Of a stretch of 64,000 nt of DNA, positions 7,301 to 16,554 are shown piece by piece. A model generated the notes under the pieces. That model was not told the origin of the DNA. It saw only the letters and a list, made by a program, of their open reading frames with translations, and made no database searches. The position numbers and the translations under genes were made by a program. The stretch is from Chryseobacterium herbae (GTDB taxonomy: Bacteria > Bacteroidota > Bacteroidia > Flavobacteriales > Weeksellaceae). The stretch is from assembly GCF_025154075.1 (NCBI RefSeq), contig NZ_JAOAMU010000001.1:763232-827231 (forward strand). The letters are read 5' to 3'. Each line of letters starts with the position of its first letter. Position 1 is the stretch's first letter.

Positions 7301-9583
7301 ATGAACTGGGGAAAATATAGAAATTTAATTTTTTACATAGCAACCATTGCCTTTTTTTCCTGCCTGATGTACTTCTTCATTATAGAGGGACAGACGCTGG
7401 AGATCAAGGAAAATATAGTGACTAAAACAAGCACCGGCTCTACCTGGGAAAATTTCCAGGAATCTTTTAAAGCCAATCTTCATCATCCGTTGGCATTGCT
7501 TCTTGCCCAAATCGTCACCATTATTCTGGTCGCCAGACTTTTCGGGTGGATCTGTATGAAGATCAAGCAGCCTACCGTAATCGGTGAGATGATCGCGGGT
7601 ATTGTTTTGGGACCGTCACTACTCGGGATGTATTTTCCTGAATTCTCTGCTTTCCTTTTCCCGAAAGAATCTCTAGGTAACTTACAGTTTTTAAGCCAGA
7701 TAGGACTTATCCTGTTTATGTATATTGTAGGAATGGAGCTGGATTTGAGTGTATTAAGAAAAAAAGCCCATGATGCCGTAGTGATCAGTCATGCCAGCAT
7801 CATTATCCCATTTGCATTAGGAATAGGGCTTTCTTATTTTGTCTATCGGGAATTTGCACCGGAAGGCATTCAGTTTACATCATTTGCGCTCTTCATTGCC
7901 ATTTCAATGAGTATAACGGCATTTCCGGTATTGGCCAGGATTGTTCAGGAGAGAAATCTTCAGAAAACGAAACTGGGAACCATCGTTATTACCTGTGCCG
8001 CAGCCGATGACATTACGGCATGGTGTATCCTTGCAGCTGTTATTGCGATTGTAAAAGCAGGTTCATTTACCAGTTCCATCTATGTGATCATCATGGCTAT
8101 CGCTTATGTATTTTTAATGATCAAAATCGTGAGACCGTTCCTGAAAAGAATCGGGGATCTTCAGGCGGGTAAAAACACCATCAGCAAACCGATGGTCGCT
8201 ATTTTCTTCCTGACACTGATTCTTTCTGCGTATGCTACTGAAGTAATTGGTATCCATGCATTATTCGGTGCGTTTATGGCCGGAGCGATTATGCCGGAAA
8301 ATGCAAAATTCCGTACGCTTTTCATCGATAAAGTAGAAGATGTAGCTTTAGTTCTTTTACTCCCTCTTTTCTTCGTATTTACGGGTTTACGTACACAAAT
8401 CGGACTATTAAATGACGGTCATTTGTGGTTGACAGCAGGATTTATCATCTTAACCGCAGTTACAGGAAAATTTATAGGAAGTGCCCTCACAGCAAGGTTT
8501 GTAGGAATCAACTGGAAAGAAAGTTTAACGATCGGTGCCTTAATGAATACAAGAGGATTAATGGAACTTATCGTCCTGAACATTGGGTATGATCTTGGGG
8601 TATTAAGCCCGGAAATTTTCGCAATGTTGGTTATTATGGCTTTGTTTACCACCTTTATGACGGGACCTGCTTTAGACTTTATTAATTTTATTTTTAAATC
8701 TAAAAAAAGCAGCGACGAAGAAACTCATGACGACAACGATTCCAAATACCGTGTCCTGCTCTCCTTTGACAAACCTGAGTCAGGAAGCACTCTGCTGAAA
8801 TTGGCTCATGATTTTACCAATAAAATGAACGGTAACAAAAGCATCACCGCTGTAAATATTGCTCCGGTAGATGAAATGCACGCTTATGATATCAATGAGT
8901 ATGAAGATGCTCAGTTTAAAAACGTGATTGAAACATCCCATGATCTGAAACTGGAAGTGACTACCCTTTTCAAAGCTTCCACGGACATTGAAAACGACCT
9001 GACCGGGATCTCTAATAAAGGAAATTATGACCTTCTCCTGATCATGCTGGGTAAATCTATGTATGAAGGAAGTTTGTTGGGAAGACTTTTAGGATTTACT
9101 ACCAAAATCATCAACCCGGAAAAGCTTCTGAACACGGTAAAAGGCAAAGGAAATATTTTCAACAACTCTCCTTTTGATGATTTTACGCTTCAGATTCTTG
9201 ACAAAACCCATATTCCGGTAGGGATTATGGTAGAAAAGGATTTTAAATCGGCTGATAAGGTGTTTGTCCCGATCTTCAATCTGAGCGATTTTTATCTGCT
9301 TGAATATGCCAAAAGGCTGATCAACAATAACAACTCACAAATCATTATCCTGGATGCCGCAGGACAGATCCGCAACAATATTGAGGTGAAGGAACTGATC
9401 AGAAGCATTGAGCAGGTAGCACCCAATCACATCACTTTATATAACGAGAAAAAGATCGAGAAAGAATTCCTGAACGCACAGGATCTGATGTTGGTCAGCA
9501 GCAAAAGCTGGAAAAACCTGATCGACAGCAAAAGTCTGTGGCTGTCTGATATTCCTTCAACATTGATTATCTCCAATCCATAA
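7301..9583 (+). CDS. CPA2-family cation/proton antiporter with C-terminal USP-like domains
   Basis: 760 residues. The N-terminal half (about 1-465) has 12-13 hydrophobic helices of the Na+/H+ exchanger/KefB type, with GEMIAGIVLGPSLLG near residue 98, FMYIVGMELDL and ITAFPVLARIV in the transport core, and GALMNTRGLMELIVLNIG near residue 412. The C-terminal part (about 480-760) is soluble and looks like two universal-stress-protein-like modules (YRVLLSFDKPESG, DKVFVPIF). The protein would exchange a monovalent cation (K+ or Na+) for protons across the inner membrane, with the soluble part as a regulatory unit. An extra N-terminal helix precedes the core. It is monocistronic. Confidence 0.9.
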   Translation: MNWGKYRNLIFYIATIAFFSCLMYFFIIEGQTLEIKENIVTKTSTGSTWENFQESFKANLHHPLALLLAQIVTIILVARLFGWICMKIKQPTVIGEMIAGIVLGPSLLGMYFPEFSAFLFPKESLGNLQFLSQIGLILFMYIVGMELDLSVLRKKAHDAVVISHASIIIPFALGIGLSYFVYREFAPEGIQFTSFALFIAISMSITAFPVLARIVQERNLQKTKLGTIVITCAAADDITAWCILAAVIAIVKAGSFTSSIYVIIMAIAYVFLMIKIVRPFLKRIGDLQAGKNTISKPMVAIFFLTLILSAYATEVIGIHALFGAFMAGAIMPENAKFRTLFIDKVEDVALVLLLPLFFVFTGLRTQIGLLNDGHLWLTAGFIILTAVTGKFIGSALTARFVGINWKESLTIGALMNTRGLMELIVLNIGYDLGVLSPEIFAMLVIMALFTTFMTGPALDFINFIFKSKKSSDEETHDDNDSKYRVLLSFDKPESGSTLLKLAHDFTNKMNGNKSITAVNIAPVDEMHAYDINEYEDAQFKNVIETSHDLKLEVTTLFKASTDIENDLTGISNKGNYDLLLIMLGKSMYEGSLLGRLLGFTTKIINPEKLLNTVKGKGNIFNNSPFDDFTLQILDKTHIPVGIMVEKDFKSADKVFVPIFNLSDFYLLEYAKRLINNNNSQIIILDAAGQIRNNIEVKELIRSIEQVAPNHITLYNEKKIEKEFLNAQDLMLVSSKSWKNLIDSKSLWLSDIPSTLIISNP

Positions 9584-10084
9584 GTTTTTAAACATTTTAC
9601 CAGTGTAACAGTATAACAATGGAGCAGTGTAACAATGTAACAATCTAATAGTGTAACAATTTAACAATGGAACAATATAAGAATATCAGAATATCAGAAT
9701 CTATGGAAACACTGAACAGGTTGCATAGAATGATATCTTTTATTTAATGAGAAAACATCAGTCCACACAGTCCATATTAACTTCCGTTTCCGGTATTGGT
9801 CAGCAAATAATATATTTGATAAGTCTACTCCAAATCCCGTTGACCCATACTGAATCGGAACTGTAGATCCGGCGGTGAAACCTTCCTGCAGAGGGTGTGC
9901 TGCCGGGGAATCTGCAGAGTTTTAATTAATGTAACAATGTATCAATCTAGCAGTGTAACAATCTAATAATAAAATAATCTGAGGGATACTATAATCAATT
10001 GATAAAAAAATATTTGGGCTATTTGAATCGATTAAATCATTGGTAAATTGCTAGACTGATACATTGCTACATTGTCGAATTATA
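9584..10084. repeat. 500-bp intergenic region: short tandem and inverted repeats around a possible gene relic
   Basis: Runs built from (g)tAACAATg/cTAAtAgTG-like words occur at about 9597-9690 and 9930-9990. An inverted copy (complement of GTAACAATGTATCAATCTAG) lies at about 10035-10075. Between them, on the minus strand (about 9780-9921), a 47-codon open stretch reads like coding sequence (ADSPAAHPLQEGF, then TVPIQYGSTGFGVDL) and then breaks down. It has no start codon and I do not recognise the family. Confidence 0.45.
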
Positions 10085-10741
10085 CTATTTCTCATTCCTA
10101 AGTTTCAGCAGCTCTTGAAATGATTCGGAAAATCTTTTCTCCTCTTCGGCAATATAATCACCGCTGAAAGGCGCACCACAATCTAAGCTGTTGCTGACAT
10201 GAATCAATTTCCCTTTTTCAAAATAACCCCGGTTCTCTTCTATTTCTGATTTTTCAAAGTCAAAAGCTTCCGTGTCGTTATTTTCTTTCATGGCTTTGAC
10301 ATCATAATACAGGGGTCGATTGTATTTGTATATTTTCTCAAAAACAAAGGACAGTTTTCCGTTAAGCAGATAATATTCGGTGAGCATCTGGCCCGTTTCT
10401 CCGAAAAGTCTTTCCGTTATCTTTTCCAGGCGTCCTTTCTGCTCATAAAATACCGCTTCACCGCCTTCTGCAGATTCCCCTTCTATGTCTTTCTTTTTTA
10501 TGGAACTCCATTTTGTAATGGAATTGATTCTTTTGAAATTGCTGCGGATAGGTTTAAGCCTGTCGGTCAAGAATTCATTAACAGGAATATCATTTTCGTT
10601 GAAAGACTCTTTGATCTTTATAGTATCAGATTTTATGAGATGTGATATTTCCGCAACCTTTTTATAAGTTTCTGCGCGGCTTAAACTTATAGAAGTTACT
10701 AATATCAGTAAAGTGTAGAAAAAACTGGTCTTCATGATCAT
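10085..10741 (-). CDS. Secreted protein of unknown function
   Basis: 218 residues. MIMKTSFFYTLLILVTSISL is a signal peptide with cleavage near residue 23 (SRAE). The mature part is charged, with a central beta-rich region (YYLLNGKLSFVFEKIYKYNR) of the kind found in antitoxin-like or MORN-like small periplasmic proteins of Bacteroidota. I do not recognise the family. It is monocistronic, with a good -7 box at 10765-10772 in its own direction. The start could be the third residue (MKTS). Confidence 0.7.
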   Translation of the reverse strand: MIMKTSFFYTLLILVTSISLSRAETYKKVAEISHLIKSDTIKIKESFNENDIPVNEFLTDRLKPIRSNFKRINSITKWSSIKKKDIEGESAEGGEAVFYEQKGRLEKITERLFGETGQMLTEYYLLNGKLSFVFEKIYKYNRPLYYDVKAMKENNDTEAFDFEKSEIEENRGYFEKGKLIHVSNSLDCGAPFSGDYIAEEEKRFSESFQELLKLRNEK

Positions 10742-11043
10742 TATGTTTTGGGCCGGTTATTTTACAAATCTAGTTAATCTTTAAATACGAAAGACTTCAT
10801 ACAGAATATGCATTAACTTCCTCTATAAACAACATCTTATGAACTATAAAAACAAGACATTAGTAAAGTTTTCTTATTAAGAAATGAATTAATCAATTTT
10901 TTTATTGATCATCCAATTTCCATCACCTAAAATCTCTGGCGATATAATCGTAATTCTACTACAATTTTAAAAATTTAGCTCCGAAAATAGATTTTGAATA
11001 TCATTTTTTAATAGCTTTATGGCATAATTCACAACTGATTGAA
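10742..11043. other. Divergent intergenic region
   Basis: About 300 AT-rich bases between two divergent genes. It holds the promoter box for the minus-strand gene. No repeats, RNA or small coding sequence were recognised in the rest. Confidence 0.5.
10765..10772 (-). promoter_or_regulatory. -7 box for the 10085-10741 gene
   Basis: On the minus strand this reads TAGATTTG (TAnnTTTG), 24 bases before the start codon. Confidence 0.55.
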
Positions 11044-12060
11044 ATGGATTTTTTTGAATATAAAGTCCGAAACGGAGATACGCTTTATTCTATTGCCTCC
11101 CGGCTGGGTATGACCGCTGAGGAGCTTAAGCTGTATCACAATTCCCGATGTAAAAGAATAGATACGGTATGGTTTGAAAATCTTAATGGAGTTCAGCACC
11201 TTTTTGTTCCTTTGAATTTTAAAACAGAAAAGCAAACAGAGGAGGAAAAGAAAAAAATACTGCCTCCTGCCCAACTATCCAATTCGTTCTTTCTCCCTAT
11301 TTATCATATCACCGAAACCTTTGAGAATCCAATGGAAGATTCTCTTGCAATAGATTACACTGTACAGGTAGGTATCCATAGATGTAAAACTAAAAACCAT
11401 TATGTCCTGACATTTAACCAAAAGGATTTTAAAACCAATGACGAAATACCTGATGACAAAGCAGGAAGCCTTTCACTCGCCTTTATGGAAAGTATTATGC
11501 CAATTGGTTTTAGTCTTTCTGACACAGGAAATATCACCGGATTTGCAGATCATAAAAGCGCAATTGAAAAGTTTAAGGAAAAGCGTACAGATCTGGAGGA
11601 GTTCTTTATAGGAGATGTTTCTAAGATCTATTTTGATACATTTCAGGACAATATTTCTGACCGTGAATATTTTTTACGACAGTTCAAATCTACATTGCTT
11701 TTTCAAACTTTATTCCCTAAAATGGATTGGTTCCACAAAAGATCCACCTGGTCTGAAAAGTTCTTTTTTATTCAAAACTCCTTTCCTGTTCAATGCTGTA
11801 TGGAAATTGAATATGAAGATGAGGACTCGGATTTTATCATTACCGTTTTAAGAGGAAAAATCACAGACTCGTGCAGTCTGCAGGAACTAAAACGCGGTAT
11901 ACGGTTTGAAGAAATGGCAGAAGAACCTGTTTCAGGAGAGATCAGCCTTCAATACACCACCCATAAACACCATAAAAACCTGTCCCGGGCAGAATCATCG
12001 CTGAGTCTATGGCATGAAGATGCTCTGATCCAAAAACACAATATCACCATAACACAATGA
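11044..12060 (+). CDS. LysM-domain protein of a T6SS cargo locus
   Basis: 338 residues, no signal peptide. An N-terminal LysM module (about 4-60: YKVRNGDTLYSIASRLGMTA) is followed by about 270 residues of unrecognised mixed alpha/beta sequence. It is the first of three genes spaced by 4 and 11 bases (LysM protein, LysM/PAAR-like protein, effector), so it probably acts as an adaptor or chaperone for loading the effector onto a type VI spike. In Bacteroidota, cytoplasmic LysM proteins without export signals commonly occur beside PAAR-like and VgrG proteins. The adaptor role is inference. Confidence 0.85.
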   Translation: MDFFEYKVRNGDTLYSIASRLGMTAEELKLYHNSRCKRIDTVWFENLNGVQHLFVPLNFKTEKQTEEEKKKILPPAQLSNSFFLPIYHITETFENPMEDSLAIDYTVQVGIHRCKTKNHYVLTFNQKDFKTNDEIPDDKAGSLSLAFMESIMPIGFSLSDTGNITGFADHKSAIEKFKEKRTDLEEFFIGDVSKIYFDTFQDNISDREYFLRQFKSTLLFQTLFPKMDWFHKRSTWSEKFFFIQNSFPVQCCMEIEYEDEDSDFIITVLRGKITDSCSLQELKRGIRFEEMAEEPVSGEISLQYTTHKHHKNLSRAESSLSLWHEDALIQKHNITITQ

Positions 12061-12064
12061 TTGT

Positions 12065-12910
12065 ATGAAAAATTATATTATCCAGAAAGGCGACACTTTT
12101 GGCTCGCTGGCTCAGAAATTCGGACTGAAAGATGAGGGTATCTTAAAAAACTACCACAACCTCCACTGTTCCGAAGAAGATATTATGCATAAAGATCCCG
12201 TTCCCGGAAAATCAATGCTGATCACAGAAGATCCTCAGTTTATGACAGAGGAAAATCAACCTCAGGAAGAGACTGAAAATGTTGAAGAGGAAGAAAATAC
12301 AGAATCAACAACCGATGAAGACAATTCTCCGACAGCAAAGGATGAACAGTCATCTGAGAAAGGAGAAAAGGATCAGAAGCAAGATAAAAAAGAAGACAAA
12401 GAAAACAATAGTGGTGGCTCTAATGCCCATGAAGGGAAATATTTCATTGTACAAAAAGGAACTGTTCAATGTAATCAGGGATTTAAATTTCCCAAATTCA
12501 AAGTCACCAGCCATGAAAAACATTACTGGAACGACGCTGAAGGACTGTCTGATTATCTGGCCGTAACCGAAGATGACCTTCAGTTTGAACCCACAGCACA
12601 ACCTTTCGGACAATGTAAGCTCAAACCTTCATCCGGCGGATACCTTCCATGCGCCTACGCTCCTGCAGGAAAATGGCAAAAGACCTACGAAAAGGTAAAA
12701 GTCATGGAGAAAAGCTGTCTCACCGAAATCTCCGAGCTGATGTGCAGTACCGGTGGAAAAATCACCATCCTGAAACACGGCCAGCAAAGTGAAGTGGGCA
12801 AATCTCAGGCCTCCAATGCCAATACACAGGAGCAACAGGTTTATAATCCGGTGGTGGATTATGATGAGTTTAAAGAGAAGGTTGAAGACAATGAGGCAGA
12901 TGCCTGGTAA
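12065..12910 (+). CDS. LysM plus PAAR-like (DUF4280) protein
   Basis: 281 residues with three parts. A LysM module (1-50: YIIQKGDTFGSLAQKFGL) is followed by a very acidic/charged low-complexity linker (about 58-125, rich in E, D, K and Q). A DUF4280 PAAR-like domain then spans about 128-250 (YFIVQKGTVQCNQG, then FGQCKLKPS, LPCAYAPAGKW, LTEISELMCSTGGKITILKHGQ). PAAR-like proteins cap the T6SS spike and carry effectors. The stop is 11 bases before the effector start. The cysteines in the DUF4280 part (VQCNQG, GQCK, PCAYAP, MCSTGG) are the conserved ones. This is likely the spike tip that delivers the downstream toxin. Confidence 0.88.
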   Translation: MKNYIIQKGDTFGSLAQKFGLKDEGILKNYHNLHCSEEDIMHKDPVPGKSMLITEDPQFMTEENQPQEETENVEEEENTESTTDEDNSPTAKDEQSSEKGEKDQKQDKKEDKENNSGGSNAHEGKYFIVQKGTVQCNQGFKFPKFKVTSHEKHYWNDAEGLSDYLAVTEDDLQFEPTAQPFGQCKLKPSSGGYLPCAYAPAGKWQKTYEKVKVMEKSCLTEISELMCSTGGKITILKHGQQSEVGKSQASNANTQEQQVYNPVVDYDEFKEKVEDNEADAW

Positions 12911-12921
12911 TATTAAAATAC

Positions 12922-15534
12922 ATGATCATGGCCAAAAAAGGAGTTTTTAAAATTACAGGTAATAGTTCTCCCAAAACGGGAGAAAAGACACTATACAAGG
13001 TTACCGACTGGTATCCTGCCACTCCCTCTTCGCAACGAAAGGAATCTTTAGTTACATGGGAACTTTTCAGAAAAAGAGAGGATGGTAAATTTACTACAAC
13101 GAATATCAGGAAAAAAGGAACCGGAGAGTTTACTTTTGGAAAAGATGCATACAAATACATTTATCAAATTGAGGGTTATCTTCACAGTCCTGAAGGTCAT
13201 GAGCCCATGGCTATGATTGTAAAACCTCAGAAGAATGAACAGCAACCTGCTCCAAAAGAAAAAGATATTTTAGGCGTAAAACTTACTTATCAGGATGGTT
13301 CTCCGGTTAACAAAACATTAAGCTACATGGATCGCTTACGAGCTACGGCCAAATGTCAGGCTCTTGAAGGTGAATATATCACATTCAGTGTCTGGGAAGA
13401 TGATGAGGAAAAATCAGGACACCATAAAAACAATCAGTTTATTCTAAAATCTTCTCCTTTGCAAGTAGACAGTAAAGGATATGCAAGGTGGAATTTTACA
13501 TTGCTCAATACCTATATTTCTCTAGCCAATAAAAGAGAAGATGATAAAAAACATCATGAGTATTATGTAACAGCAGAGTACAATGGCAAGCCGGAAACTT
13601 CAGGAAATGTGAATGTCACCAATCCGGAGTATAAAGTTCCAGCTTCTACTCCAAAGAAACCTGCTGCAGCTTCAGTGCCAGAAAAAACCAAACCGAAACC
13701 AGCCAAACCAAAACAACAGCCTAAACCTGATACGCCCAAAGGCTCTACCAATTCCGGTTCTCAAAACAATCAACCTGATAAAAAAGGAATTATTAAAAGT
13801 ATAAAGCTGGTTGATAAAAATGGTAAAGCATTCACCAAAAAACCTAAATTTGGTGAAGACATCAAACTGATAATTGAAGCGAAAGATGTTGTCGGAAAAA
13901 AATATACTTTAAAACTTTGGGAGCATGATAATACCGGTGATAATGATTTGGTATACAACAACACCCATACTTTCAAAGCAGAGAGACAGGAAGTAGTGAT
14001 TAGCCTGAATCCGGAAATGCAAAAGATCGGAGAAACCGGTAAAGATCCTAAAAACCCTGACAGTGGAGAATACTGGACAGGAAACTGGCAGGAAATATTT
14101 GCCGAGGTAATCTTCCTTAATATATCTACGAAGTCCAGCACTATTGATGTTGGGATAAAGGAGGTACCGAAGAAGCAGGATGACGGGAAAAGTCCGGCTA
14201 AGAAAGAAAAAAAAGATTTAAAAAATGATTCTGTATGTTTATGTAAGCAATACGATTTAATATGGGGTGCAAAAGTTAATTGTGACTTCAGAAAAAAAGT
14301 AGTTGAGATCAGTAAAGATCTGTGGGGTGAAGCTAATAAAATAAAAATGGCAAACTATCTAATGGCTATTTTTAAGTGGGAAAGTGGAGGAACCTTCAAA
14401 CCTGATGTTCCAAATCAAGCAAACTCTGGAGGAACAGGACTAATTCAATTCTTACCTAGTACCGCGAAAATTCTTTTGGGTCATGAGGTCACAATAGAAC
14501 TAGTAAAAAATTATCACGGACAAAAATATAATAAGAAAACCAAGCAAAAAGAGGATTGGTATTTAAAAAGAGTAAAAGAGTTTGCAAACATGACCGCAAT
14601 TCGACAACTTGACTATGTAAAAGAATATCTTAAAGATTTAAAAGGGAAAAATCTTGAATTTGTTGATATGTATCTAAGAGTATTATTTCCTGTTTCTTCT
14701 GGTTTACCAGATCATGTAGTATTTGCTAATAATCTATCTAAATTAGACAGACCAACTGAAACGGAAAAATTAAAAAATAAACGTGTTGATGCTTATAATG
14801 GGAATAAAGGATTAGATATTAATGGTGATGGAAAAATTATGAAATCTGAAATTAAAACAAAAGTTCAACCTTATATTACCGAAGGTCTTGTAAATAAAGA
14901 AAATAAATTTGAATGCGGAAATAAAGAAGAATCTACAAAAAAAACAGATTTAGCAGGAAAATGTTTAGAAGGAAATATTGTGGGAGGATTTATTGAAAAC
15001 AAATTGGTAACCAAAAACAAAATTGATAGCTGTAATAAAAATTCAATGCCTTCTGAAGTAAAAATTATTGTTTTACATCGAACTGCAGGTGGAAAAGCAG
15101 CTGGTACATTAAGTCATATGAAAACAGAAGGCTATGGAGCACATTTTGTTGTTGATTATGACGGTACTGTTTATCAAACAATCGGTTTGGATAAAAAAGG
15201 TTCACATATGGGAGTAAGGCCTTATGCTGCTACTGTTGAAGCTGGCTGGGGAAATAAAAATAGTATTGGCATAGAAACATGTGGTTATTCATATGATAAA
15301 GATGGTAATAAAAGAGTTGGAGCTAAGTATGATAAAATCCCTCATCATCATTGGGAAACTGTTACGGATGCCCAATCCAAATCTATTGCATGTCTATTAA
15401 AGTTTTTGTTAAACCACTTTTCACTAGATTTGGATGATGTTAAGGTACACGAAAAACTATGTCAAAAAGAGCCTAACGAAGGACAAGATGTTTATAATGC
15501 AATGCTCCCTTATTTTAATAAAAAAGATGAATAA
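12922..15534 (+). CDS. T6SS-type effector with dual peptidoglycan-hydrolase domains
   Basis: 870 residues, no signal peptide. The N-terminal ~430 residues contain beta-rich modules (1-100; 110-225; 285-415) separated by a Pro/Lys-rich linker (about 235-280). These modules resemble delivery or Ig-like repeats. Then follows a lysozyme/lytic-transglycosylase-like domain (about 440-610) with the pattern KWESGGTF near residue 486 (candidate catalytic Glu) and GLIQFLPSTA near 506. Next come an EF-hand-like loop DINGDGKIMKSE near residue 632 and an N-acetylmuramoyl-L-alanine amidase (Amidase_2) domain (about 705-868) with VLHRTAGG, AHFVVDYDGTVYQTIG, SIGIETCG and VHEKLC. It should cut both the glycan strands and the peptide bridge of a rival's wall. 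G+C drops sharply near residue 432. Start could also be 12928. The next gene overlaps its end. Confidence 0.88.
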   Translation: MIMAKKGVFKITGNSSPKTGEKTLYKVTDWYPATPSSQRKESLVTWELFRKREDGKFTTTNIRKKGTGEFTFGKDAYKYIYQIEGYLHSPEGHEPMAMIVKPQKNEQQPAPKEKDILGVKLTYQDGSPVNKTLSYMDRLRATAKCQALEGEYITFSVWEDDEEKSGHHKNNQFILKSSPLQVDSKGYARWNFTLLNTYISLANKREDDKKHHEYYVTAEYNGKPETSGNVNVTNPEYKVPASTPKKPAAASVPEKTKPKPAKPKQQPKPDTPKGSTNSGSQNNQPDKKGIIKSIKLVDKNGKAFTKKPKFGEDIKLIIEAKDVVGKKYTLKLWEHDNTGDNDLVYNNTHTFKAERQEVVISLNPEMQKIGETGKDPKNPDSGEYWTGNWQEIFAEVIFLNISTKSSTIDVGIKEVPKKQDDGKSPAKKEKKDLKNDSVCLCKQYDLIWGAKVNCDFRKKVVEISKDLWGEANKIKMANYLMAIFKWESGGTFKPDVPNQANSGGTGLIQFLPSTAKILLGHEVTIELVKNYHGQKYNKKTKQKEDWYLKRVKEFANMTAIRQLDYVKEYLKDLKGKNLEFVDMYLRVLFPVSSGLPDHVVFANNLSKLDRPTETEKLKNKRVDAYNGNKGLDINGDGKIMKSEIKTKVQPYITEGLVNKENKFECGNKEESTKKTDLAGKCLEGNIVGGFIENKLVTKNKIDSCNKNSMPSEVKIIVLHRTAGGKAAGTLSHMKTEGYGAHFVVDYDGTVYQTIGLDKKGSHMGVRPYAATVEAGWGNKNSIGIETCGYSYDKDGNKRVGAKYDKIPHHHWETVTDAQSKSIACLLKFLLNHFSLDLDDVKVHEKLCQKEPNEGQDVYNAMLPYFNKKDE

Positions 15535-16420
15535 CAAAATGAACAAATCATTTATTTTAATACTACTTTCTTTTCTTCTCTTCTTTAATTGTAAAAAAAG
15601 TCCCACATCATTATCTCCAAAAGAAGAAAAAATAAAAAATGACACTATCATAAGTAATATTAGTAGCTCATGTAATGAAAACATACAATCTAATATCTAC
15701 AACTACTTACTATGTTCATCATGGGCTAAGTTGAATGAAGCTGACATAAAATACATTCTTCACTTTGCTAAAGAAAATAGATCTTCTGAGATTATCAATA
15801 CTATTGAGCCCGAAATGCCAGCATGGGTAAATTCGGATGTTAAGATTAACAATATTGATTATCAGTTACAAGTAAACGCTATGTCTTATTTATATTTAAC
15901 CGATAAAAAAAGTAAAACACGTAAACTATTAACATTTGATGTAAAAGATGTTCCTGCAATCGAAAAATATTTTGTTAGAAAACTCACTGAAGATGATGAT
16001 GAAAATTATGAATATAAGTTGAGCAAAGTAAAAAATGATTTAAAAAAAGTAAAAATGGATATTTCTAAGTGGGCTGGAATCTATTCATTTGACAATAACA
16101 ATTATGATCAATTGTATAAAAAATATACTCTGAATGTAAGTAGTAATGGAATATATTTATACGAGGGTGAATTACCGGGATGTAAAATATATTGTACACC
16201 TTACACTATAGATGACAAAATATATTTTTATTATGATGCTGATAAGACAATATGTTCAAATTTTGACACAAGTTTGATTGATAATTTACAAAATGGGGAT
16301 TTAATTCTTAAGGCTTATGGAAAAGATGGAAAAAAATACATCCAGTCTCCAATTATACCATACTGGGACGATAAATCTTTAGATTTCAAAAAAAACACAC
16401 CCATTGGAATTAATAAATAA
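15527..16420 (+). CDS. Lipoprotein, candidate immunity protein to the effector
   Basis: 297 residues from ATG 15527, which overlaps the effector stop by 8 bases; an in-frame ATG at 15539 is equally possible. The N-terminus is a lipoprotein signal (SFILILLSFLLFFNC, lipid cysteine in LFFNCKK). Later comes an alpha-rich part with 'Y.LTDKK', and then a beta domain starting WAGIYSFDNNNYD (about residue 180). The same W.G.Y.F start occurs in the next gene. A periplasmic lipoprotein directly overlapping a peptidoglycan-targeting effector is where an immunity protein is expected. The sequence is very AT-rich. An upstream in-frame ATG at 15434 lies deep inside the effector and is unlikely. Confidence 0.82.
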   Translation: MNNKMNKSFILILLSFLLFFNCKKSPTSLSPKEEKIKNDTIISNISSSCNENIQSNIYNYLLCSSWAKLNEADIKYILHFAKENRSSEIINTIEPEMPAWVNSDVKINNIDYQLQVNAMSYLYLTDKKSKTRKLLTFDVKDVPAIEKYFVRKLTEDDDENYEYKLSKVKNDLKKVKMDISKWAGIYSFDNNNYDQLYKKYTLNVSSNGIYLYEGELPGCKIYCTPYTIDDKIYFYYDADKTICSNFDTSLIDNLQNGDLILKAYGKDGKKYIQSPIIPYWDDKSLDFKKNTPIGINK

Positions 16421-16554
16421 GATTAGGATTAAAACTCTATGGTTTAATGAAAATTAATTGCATCATATTCTTTGAATGATAAAGGAAATTTTAAACAAAA
16501 AAAATAATTTGGCAATCTCCAAATTTTAAAATTACGAATAGAATGTACTAACAC

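Noticed and set aside
12279..12566. Overlapping reading frame inside the PAAR-like gene
   Set aside because: It is a Lys/Arg-rich shadow of the charged linker in another frame, with no start context or family.
15434..15526. Start of the first lipoprotein at 15434
   Set aside because: It lies about 100 bases inside the effector and lacks a signal peptide; ATG 15527 or 15539 gives a clean lipobox.
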